This document shows positions 1 through 5,808 of a stretch of DNA of 10,121 nt, in pieces (positions within the stretch are counted from its first letter, which is position 1; each line of letters starts with the position of its first letter). Both the position numbers and the translations under genes were made by a program. Below the pieces are notes generated by a model. It saw only the letters and a program-made list of their open reading frames with translations. It was not told the DNA's origin and ran no database searches. Where the stretch lies: positions 1 to 10,121 of the forward strand of contig HG738262.1 of NCBI GenBank assembly GCA_000499405.2, in the 5' to 3' direction. This stretch comes from Onchocerca volvulus (taxonomy: Eukaryota; Nematoda; Chromadorea; Rhabditida; Onchocercidae).

Positions 1-480
1 TTAATATTCCTAGAAATACATAATTTTTCCATCAAACATAGCAGTTCGAATTTTTTTGCCTAGTCCTTCGACTTGCTCTCCGAAATCCATCCTTTCAATG
101 ACTTAACACTTCGTTGCGTTCGCATAATTTATGCGTCTCCAATTTGATGAGAAATTTTCTCAGCGCTAAAATTAGGCAAAAAATAAAAAAAAAAAGCGTC
201 AAGGAACTAATACACGCAGCAGAAATTGGAGCGAGAAATATTTTTTTCAAAGACGTAAGATTAAATTGAATTTTTTCATATCTTGATTATAAGTTCATAA
301 TTTTCAACAGATTTCTAACAAAAACTGTTGGAAAGCGGCAACTTTAGTAGAAGTTGTAAAAAACGCTTGATATATTTTTCGTCCTACGCTAATTTTCATA
401 TTTGTTTCATTAGTGAGCCACGAATGTTCTTCTTAATGTTTGATAGTAGACTAGTATTCAGCAATTCATTTTTTAAATAG
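1..480 (+). pseudogene. 3' part of a broken Srx-like chemoreceptor paralogue (left copy)
   Basis: Reverse-complement comparison with the receptor gene at 5809-7909 shows similarity from base 1 to about 364 (partner about 6555 down to 6188), covering that gene's intron 4, exon 5 and start of intron 5. The exon-5 counterpart is 223-254, between a CAGCAG acceptor and a GTAAGA donor. It encodes the intracellular-loop pattern (LEREIFF) but is 32 bp instead of 33 because the T-run is one base short, so the frame breaks. Bases 382-480 form a 32-codon open stretch ending in TAG, with an MFDSRLVFSN segment resembling the end of transmembrane helix 7 (LDGLTFVFYN in the intact gene). The intron separating those exons in the intact gene is absent. 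Exons upstream of base 1 lie outside the window on this side; the right-hand copy shows exon 4. Confidence 0.7.
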
Positions 481-600
481 AAATTAGAAATGCGAAATAT
501 CCGAAAAAATCTCCAAGTCCAGAAATTCGAAAAAATTATCCAGAAATTCAAAACCTACATATTTGTTCATGTGTAGTTTATAAATTGTTCCAGAAAATAT
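1..600. repeat. Left copy of a 600-bp direct repeat (partner 9522-10121)
   Basis: Bases 1-600 align without any gap to 9522-10121, a constant offset of 9521. I count four substitutions: positions 3 (A/T), 179 (A/G), 522 (G/A) and 591 (C/T). Homopolymers agree in length, including an 11-A run. The repeat runs exactly to both window edges, so its true ends are not visible. It does not begin TG or end CA, has no target-site duplication that can be seen, and encloses no gag/pol, so it is not an LTR pair. It is either a tandem or segmental duplication of about 9.5 kb, or two haplotypes or contig ends left overlapping in an assembly. Confidence 0.95.
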
Positions 601-1984
601 CTTTACAAGCATCATATCAGTCTTCGGTCTTACCTTTCACTGATATCAATATACTTCGTAAAAAGAATGAAATAAGCAAAATATCCATCAAATTATAATA
701 TTAATTTTTTGAAAGGAAAAAAAACGATTATTGAGGATAATCGCAAAGGAGGTAACAACAGCAAGTTTAAATATCAACAGAAACTTCCAAAAACTACTCA
801 ATTACAACAACAACAAAAATAAAATTTTAATAATAATATAATTAATGTTATTCAATTGCCCAAAAGTTGGAATGAATACGATTAGTCATATAACAATCAA
901 GGCACAACAAACTTCAACAAATCTTAATAAAACCAGATAAAACAACTAATAGAAATTAAATATTACAATTTAAATAACCAAAAATATATGTCTAATATCT
1001 AAAGTAGATTAAATAGAAAAGAGAAACAAGGTTGAATGATATTAAAATATGAATGAAAACAGTTTGTTTAGTGGAAAAAAAAATGAAATAAATCATTGTG
1101 ACTTTAAAACAAAACAATGAACTGTTCACAAAAGTTGCAGATTTGAATTTTTTCATTAGAAATATTTCCAAAGAAGAAAAAATGAAAATTTTTTTGAAAT
1201 GAAAATCCAGACCAAATTCTGGAAAAAACTCTGGATACAAAGTTTGATTTAATTTGCATTTCTTCTTATAATACAAGTCATAAATGTAATGACGAGGAAG
1301 GAAGTAAAACTTAATTTGCAGTTTTTTGTTCTATGAAACTAGAAATTTAATTTATGAAAAAGGAGACGAAAAAGGAATTATATCATAAAAATGAAAAATA
1401 AATTATGTGAATTTTGTTTAATCTGTATAAAAGGGATATTTAGGTGCACATTTAGTACCATCATATTTTAGGTGTTCTCGATCTTCTGATATGTCCACTT
1501 CTTTAAAATGTGATTGTCTGTAATTAATTATAATTCATTAATTAGAAATAAACCAACTAACTATTTCGGAAAATAGCAAGATTCATGATTGAGATTGGAA
1601 TAAACTAATTATTTAAGTATGAATATGACGAGTATTATAATCAATTTAATATGTTATTAATGAATAATATCCGAAAATAATTTGTCAAGCAATTTTTCTA
1701 AATAAATTTTTCTCAGTCTTTCTCAATAATTCATTATAAGCAAATTGAGTTGGTTACAATTCCAAGATAAAGTAGAAATCTTGGCAAAATAAATTCGCAA
1801 AAATAAATGCATTCCCAGGCAAAAGAATCAAGCGTTCCTCATTTTCTTCATTTTCGCCGAACATTTATCGTCTTCTTCATTCAAAAATAAATGAATTAAA
1901 TATTTGTAATCAAATAAAGTGGAGTTTTAAAAAAAAATGAGTTTAATAAAATTTATTGAAGTCTATAAATTAAAAAACAAAGAT
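601..1984. other. AT-rich stretch without a supported gene
   Basis: Nothing here can be supported as a gene. Contents are poly-A and poly-T runs, a short CAA-rich tract near 805-820, a TATAAAAG box-like match near 1427, and a cluster of TAATTA palindromes near 1521-1545 (homeodomain-type sites, common by chance at this base composition). The only long open frame (1276 down to 992, minus strand) is Phe/Ile/Lys-rich, as AT-rich non-coding DNA normally is, and shows no family motif. The window gives no evidence that the TATA-like box drives anything. Confidence 0.5.
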
Positions 1985-2870
1985 TGCAAGCTCTCATTGA
2001 GAATATCAAAATCGATTATTATACTTTGTGAGAAATACAGTTCGTTTATGTTTTGATTTGTGGGGAATGAAGTCGTATGGCAGAAATGTCAACGTCATGA
2101 TAATATATAATGAAATATTTCGTTCAAGCAATTTGTGGAATTACCGGACTTCTAATATTAGATCGTGTCTTGAACTGCCTCTTTGTCGTAAAATTTACCC
2201 ATTGATTTGAAATTTTAACACAACATTGCATTCGAATAGGCGCATTGCTTTGTATAGATATACCTACTTTTTTTTTTCCTCTAACATCTGTGACAAATAA
2301 AAGTAAATAAGCGGACTAAATCCATTGACTAAGCTTCGATTTAATAGCAAAGTTCCGCATAGTGGAAGTGGCCTTCAGTATGCAATGCTCAGTAAGCTCG
2401 TAAAGCATTTGCGTATTTAACATTAAAAACTTTTATGTAAAAACTTTCGGAGATTTAAAATTTTGAACAAACGAATATTCACGATTTTTAGTATCTTTTA
2501 ATACCATTTATAACTATTTGCAGTAGCAATGGTTCAAATTCAGTCAAAAGTTGTTTCGAGAGCAGTTCAGGTGCAGTCTATTTGCTTTAGTTCATCCAAG
2601 AAATGCCTCGCAAAAAATCAAACTTAAGCTATCGTACTCGCAAAGTGAAATCACGGCGATAGTTAACTGTAAATCAAAAAGCGGAAGAACGACATCGGCG
2701 AATGAGCGAAAAAGACAAGGAACGGCTGAAATGCGAGCAGAGCAATGTGCTAGTACACATGGTCGTATTCTGCAGCTTCAGATCTGCTTCGTTCTAAGCA
2801 GATTGAACGAGACAGGCTGAGAGTAACTGATAAAAATATTAATAGATTACACAATCTGATGGATAGTCGT
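1985..2870 (+). mobile_element. Degenerate Helitron-like 5' fragment, copy A
   Basis: This segment is the inverted partner of about 4005-5050. Matching landmarks, from the outside inward: 2028-2050 with about 5010-4990, the block around CTAATATTAGAAG (complement strand, 2145-2170) with about 4878-4893, 2190-2215 with about 4830-4800, 2250-2310 with about 4765-4700, and the start codon at 2603 with 4293. Identity is patchy with many small indels, so both copies are old. The inner end encodes the start of a Helitron Rep/Helicase protein. The first about 600 bp upstream of that start codon would be the element's 5' untranslated part. I cannot place the exact TC 5' terminus, and there is no 3' CTRR end with hairpin. 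Confidence 0.6.
2603..2870 (+). pseudogene. Helitron Rep/Helicase N-terminus, degraded (copy A)
   Basis: Starting at ATG 2603, the frame reads MPRKKSNLSYRTRK, then reaches a TAG, then continues in the same frame with NQKAEERHRRMSEKDKERL, then loses frame. The MPRxxSNLxxRTR opening followed by Arg/Glu-rich repeats of the N-T-EER type is the known N-terminus of Helitron Rep/Helicase proteins of animals. A later frame carries LLRSKQIERDRLR, which matches the corresponding part of copy B (MLRSEQNERE). At least one nonsense codon and one frameshift are present. No Rep HUH motif, helicase or later domain follows; the similarity fades by about 2870. This is a relic, not an active gene. Confidence 0.7.
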
Positions 2871-3069
2871 TGATTGTTCTAAGTTGCTTCATTACCTTTC
2901 GGTCGCCCACCAAATAATGCACTGCGATGAGGATATCGAGATAAAGAGGACAAGATTACATATTATAAAGGGATAGTTATAGCAAGAAAAGAATTGAGAT
3001 GTAAATGAAAATAATTAAACAACAATATAGTTAAAACAGCATAGTTTTATATAGTTATTTATTTTATAG
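2871..3069. other. Unassigned spacer between Helitron relic and coding-like island
   Basis: I see no alignable partner in copy B for this stretch. It has a slightly GC-richer patch at 2900-2960 whose + frame contains FGRPPNNALR and then a stop. It ends in a T/A-rich run finishing TTTTATAG at 3069, which reads like a splice acceptor in front of the next feature. No gene can be named. Confidence 0.35.
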
Positions 3070-3405
3070 ATGGATGTCGCAAAGCAACAGGTCTCTCTAC
3101 TCCTCAAGGTACCACTCATAAACAGCGGCAGCAGCGACTACAAAATGTTGATCCGTTGGCTGTAGTAAGTGCAGTTATGGCGGCCGCTATACAATAGCAA
3201 CAGCAGGACTGATGCTAGTCCATCGCAACAAGCAATGTACCCGGGTATCTGGACCACAGGTCCGCAGCAAGTAGGAGTTACCGCAGCAGTTAGCATCTGG
3301 ACTGTCATTACTTCCTATTGGTGCAGAAAACCAGTTATTATCATCATCTCCTATGGTGCAGGACAACCAGATATTTCTCGTACAAGGCATACATATCACG
3401 ATATT
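3070..3405 (+). pseudogene. Gln/Ala-rich coding-like island with broken frame, identity unknown
   Basis: The base composition is clearly less AT-rich than all surroundings (CAG/GCA/GCC-rich). Three successive frames each look protein-like. Up to the TAG at 3195: HKQRQQRLQNVDPLAVV and VMAAAIQ. About 3210-3295, one frame on: SQQAMYPGIW and GPQQVGVTAAVS. About 3290-3405, the third frame: LASGLSLLPIGAENQLLSSS and MVQDNQIFLVQG. A TTTTATAG acceptor-like site sits directly in front. The simplest reading is one former exon, or a captured exon fragment, of a Gln-rich regulatory-type protein that has suffered at least two frameshifts, or whose sequence here has indel errors. I do not recognise the protein. 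It lies between the two inverted Helitron relics, which is compatible with gene-fragment capture but does not prove it. Confidence 0.4.
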
Positions 3406-3750
3406 TGAGATTGATATTCAATCTTGGTGTCAAATTAAAAGTCAATTTCATTCTCTAATTTAGTGTTATGTTGAAGATTACCTATCAGTTTAATAAATTT
3501 TAGGAAATTTTAAATTTTCATCGATCAGTTAAATCAGCTATTAATTGCAATAAAAAGAACCTATTTATTGGAAGGTCGGACAATTTATTTATTTTTTTAT
3601 TTTTTTTTGCTAAGCCACAGGACAGGTTCATTTAATTCATTCAGTTCTGTAATCAATTTTATAATTTATTACATTTTTATTTGTACAGATAAAATCAATT
3701 GCAGATATCATCAGAAACAAATTAAAGAAAATAACAAGTGGCAATAGCTA
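3406..3750. other. AT-rich spacer
   Basis: No gene or RNA is seen. It includes a T-rich run at 3582-3608 and weakly repetitive A/T words. It separates the coding-like island from the truncated inner end of Helitron copy B, and no transposon terminus is visible. Confidence 0.5.
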
Positions 3751-4293
3751 TTACTGAAAACATCCCACATGAAAAATTTCTAGTGGCACTAGCGGTTCTC
3801 CAAGTTGAGACAGTTCAATTTTTTCGGCGAAGCAACACACTCCGTGCGTTCCTTTCTTAAATTTAAGAACATTGCAATAAGGACATGCTTCAGTCATACT
3901 AACGATGAGAACATGCACGCTCAAAATATAACCATCAGATAGGTTTTATCGAAATGCAAGGCGATTGTAATCACATGGCTGCTGAACACGGAGTAATGTT
4001 TGATGCTGATCTCCCGTTTCTCGCTGATTCTTTTCATTCACTCTCAGTCTCACGTTCATTCTGTTCAGAACGAAGCATATCCGAAGCTGCATAACACGAT
4101 CGACGTGCTCGCAACCGTGCATCCTCAATTATGGTTACACATTGCTTTGCCCGCATTTAAGTCATTCTTTATCTTCTTCGCTTTTTCGCTGTTGCCCATT
4201 CTCCTTTTCTTCTTCAGTTTAGTTTGCAATTAATCGTCGCAGTGCTTCTGCTCTGCGAGTATGATAACCTAAGTTTGATCTTCTGCGAGGCAT
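3751..4293 (-). pseudogene. Helitron Rep/Helicase N-terminal region, degraded (copy B)
   Basis: Read on the minus strand from ATG at 4293: MPRRRSNLGYHTRRAEALRR, then LIAN, a TAA, then TEEEKENGQQRKSEEDKE, a typical Helitron Rep/Helicase N-terminus with its charged EER-type repeat. After stops and frame changes, the frame entered at about 4128 gives CDYNRLAFR, a TAA at 3946, then 64 open codons to the TAA at 3751. These contain CPYCNVLKFKKGTHGVCC (Cys codons at 3885, 3876, 3837 and 3834) followed by PLVPLEIF. The C-x2-C-x-x-LKF...G-x-CC...PL pattern is the Cys-rich segment that precedes the Helitron-like N domain. The similarity stops there, so no Rep HUH or helicase part remains. The element is truncated and carries several stop codons. 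Confidence 0.75.
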
Positions 4294-4365
4294 TATTTGG
4301 ATGAACTAAAGCAAATAGATTTCATCTAAACTATTCTCGAAATTGACTTTTGACTGAATTTGAAG

Positions 4366-4655
4366 CTGAATTCGAAACTGCCAAATTGAATTACGGGATT
4401 GCTAATATTGCAAAAAATTATATATGGTATTGAAAGATACTAAAAGTCCTAAATGTTCGTTTATTCAAAACTTTAAATCTCCGGAAATTTTTACTCATTG
4501 CTTTGAAATTTTGCAAGAATTTGAATTTGAAACTGCTGAACTGAATTTGTTGCTATTGCAAAAAATTATATATGTTATTGAGAAATATCAACAGTGGTAA
4601 ATGTTCGTTTGTTCAAAATCTTAAATCTTCGGAAGTTTTTATCTATTGCTTTGCG
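4366..4655. repeat. Two tandem units of about 148 bp inside Helitron copy B
   Basis: The words GCAAAAAATTATATAT (4410 and 4558), AAATGTTCGTTT (4451 and 4599) and AAATCTCCGGAA / AAATCTTCGGAA recur with a constant offset of 148. Unit 1 is about 4366-4510 and unit 2 about 4514-4655. Copy A carries a single unit (about 2420-2545, inverted), so the duplication arose in copy B after the copies separated, or was lost from A. Confidence 0.8.
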
Positions 4656-5057
4656 CATATTTTTTGTAGAAAGTAAGCATGGTTAATAGATTCATTCCGC
4701 TCACTTCCTTTTGTCTGTCACAGGTCTGACAGGCAAATAGAAAGGTATATCTATATGGAAACATGAGCCTATTTAAATGCAACACTGAATCAAAATTTTA
4801 AATCAATGGGTAAAATTTGAAAATTTGTTTCAAAATGAACAACGAATATTAACGATAAAGAGGCAATCCAAGACATAATCTAACATTAGAAGAAAAGGTA
4901 ATCAACAAACTACTTGAACAAAACATTTGATTATACACTATTATGACCTCGACATTCCTCCGACGCAATCACAACCCAAAAAATCAAAAAATAAACGAAC
5001 TACATTCCTCATAAATCAAGAAATAAAGGAGAAGCATAAATGACGAGTCTTATCTAT

Positions 5058-5245
5058 ATAAAAATTTTAAATCGGTTACACGCCTATTCGAATGCCACAT
5101 TATATGAAAATTTCGAATCAATCGGTGTCCGCTCACTTCTTTGTCACAAGTATTACAGGTAAAGAAAAAGTAGATATATCCAAGTCAGGAAAGTGCCTAA
5201 TGAAATGCAAGATTATGTCAAAATTTGAAAGCAATCGGTGGAGAT
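5058..5245. repeat. Extra shards of the Helitron 5' repeat, direct to copy B
   Basis: 5110-5240 aligns in direct orientation with about 4695-4815. Shared landmarks are CCGCTCACTTC, then TTTGTC(T)..CACA, ACAGG.AAA, a GATATATC-like word, GCCTA(A/T)...AAATGCAA and CAAAATTT.AAA.CAATCGG/CAATGGG. The preceding 5058-5109 contains another partial copy: GCCTATTCGAATGC matches the complement of copy A at about 2234-2247. So the sub-repeat has been reiterated next to the element edge. Its function is unknown. Confidence 0.55.
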
Positions 5246-5277
5246 TGCAAAATTATGCGATAAGTAACAGCAGCGAT

Positions 5278-5324
5278 TATGTATATTTTTATAATATATA
5301 TATGTATTATAAAATATATACATA
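5278..5324. repeat. AT palindrome with about 20-bp arms
   Basis: The left arm 5278-5296 (TATGTATATTTTTATAATA) and right arm 5305-5324 are reverse complements except for one missing base, around an 8-base loop (TATATATG). It could form a long hairpin. It sits just outside the Helitron-repeat shards. An AT-rich palindrome of this length is notable, but such sequences also arise by microsatellite slippage (TA/TATG steps). Confidence 0.75.
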
Positions 5325-5387
5325 TATTTATGATAAAGACCAAGCTATCTATGCGGTAATGGGTGAAAATTCTGATACATCATTCAG

Positions 5388-5451
5388 TTTTGATTTGAAC
5401 AACGATATTCGTATGGAATCATTTCAAGACCAAACGCAGTCTTTGCAGTAG
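5388..5451 (+). CDS. Possible terminal exon of an unrecognised + strand gene
   Basis: An acceptor-like CATCATTCAG ends at 5387. It is followed by an open frame FDLNNDIRMESFQDQTQSLQ and TAG at 5449-5451, then an AT-rich 3' stretch with AATAAA at 5642-5647. The composition is more protein-like than its surroundings. The same frame is open back to 5092, but that part runs through the AT palindrome and repeat shards and is unlikely to be coding; an earlier exon start near 5332 (after GATAAAG) is also possible. There is no family match by eye. It may belong with the Gln-rich island at 3070-3405, with Helitron copy B inserted between, but that is speculation. Confidence 0.25.
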
Positions 5452-5641
5452 TTCGTTATTTTTAGCTTTTTCAGAGCTATCACCTAAAATAAGATGATGA
5501 AATTTCGACGGAAATTTAAATTCACTGTTCATAATAGCTGATGATTATGATCTATCACGTCGTTTTTACGCTACTATATTCGGATATTCTATGCTGCAGA
5601 CATCTCATTGAGTGATAGATAAGTGAGAGATTGTAAATTGT

Positions 5642-5647
5642 AATAAA
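5642..5647 (+). terminator. AATAAA polyadenylation signal (+)
   Basis: AATAAA lies 191 bases after the TAG at 5449-5451 and is followed by a T-run. It fits a 3' end for the possible + strand terminal exon. AATAAA is frequent in DNA this AT-rich, so support is only positional. Confidence 0.3.
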
Positions 5648-5664
5648 CATTTTTTTCATCATTC

Positions 5665-5670
5665 TTTATT
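5665..5670 (-). terminator. AATAAA polyadenylation signal of the chemoreceptor gene
   Basis: TTTATT on the + strand reads AATAAA on the minus strand, about 140 bases beyond the receptor stop codon (5811-5809). It is the first canonical hexamer after the stop that I noticed, a normal 3' UTR length for a nematode. It lies only 17 bases from the opposing + strand hexamer, so two convergent transcripts would overlap at their ends. Confidence 0.45.
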
Positions 5671-5808
5671 TTTTAAAAACCAATAATTTATATCACTATC
5701 ACCGATTATTTTTCTTTTTTGAAGCGATATTTACTGAGTTATTTGCTTTGTACATGCGATTCCTGTTTTAGTACGCAAGTCCATTGCGTTCGTGCGAAAA
5801 CTCGCGTT

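Larger units (their letters stand above)
3751..5050 (-). mobile_element. Degenerate Helitron-like 5' fragment, copy B (inverted)
   Basis: This is the minus-strand partner of copy A (about 1985-2870). Its 5' untranslated part is longer because it holds a 148-bp internal tandem duplication (4366-4655) that copy A lacks. Its coding part extends about 250-300 bp further than copy A, reaching the Cys-rich motif. The outer boundary is placed where the two arms stop being alignable (about 5015-5050) and is approximate. The arms, with an approximately 1.1-kb centre, could form a long imperfect foldback. Confidence 0.6.

Noticed and set aside
992..1276. 94-residue minus-strand hydrophobic open frame
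   Set aside because: Phe/Ile/Lys-rich composition is typical of AT-rich non-coding DNA. It shows no receptor motif, and no supporting splice structure was found.
2551..2820. 89-residue + strand open frame over Helitron copy A
   Set aside because: It is a different frame from the recognisable MPRKKSNL sequence and is a by-product of the charged repeat region.
3187..3399. 70-residue minus-strand open frame opposite the Gln/Ala-rich island
   Set aside because: The + strand frames have the more natural composition (Gln/Ala-rich, acceptor in front); the minus frame is a shadow.
5092..5451. 119-residue open frame as a whole gene
   Set aside because: The first half runs through transposon-repeat shards and an AT palindrome coding for Tyr/Ile runs. 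Only the last part looks exon-like.
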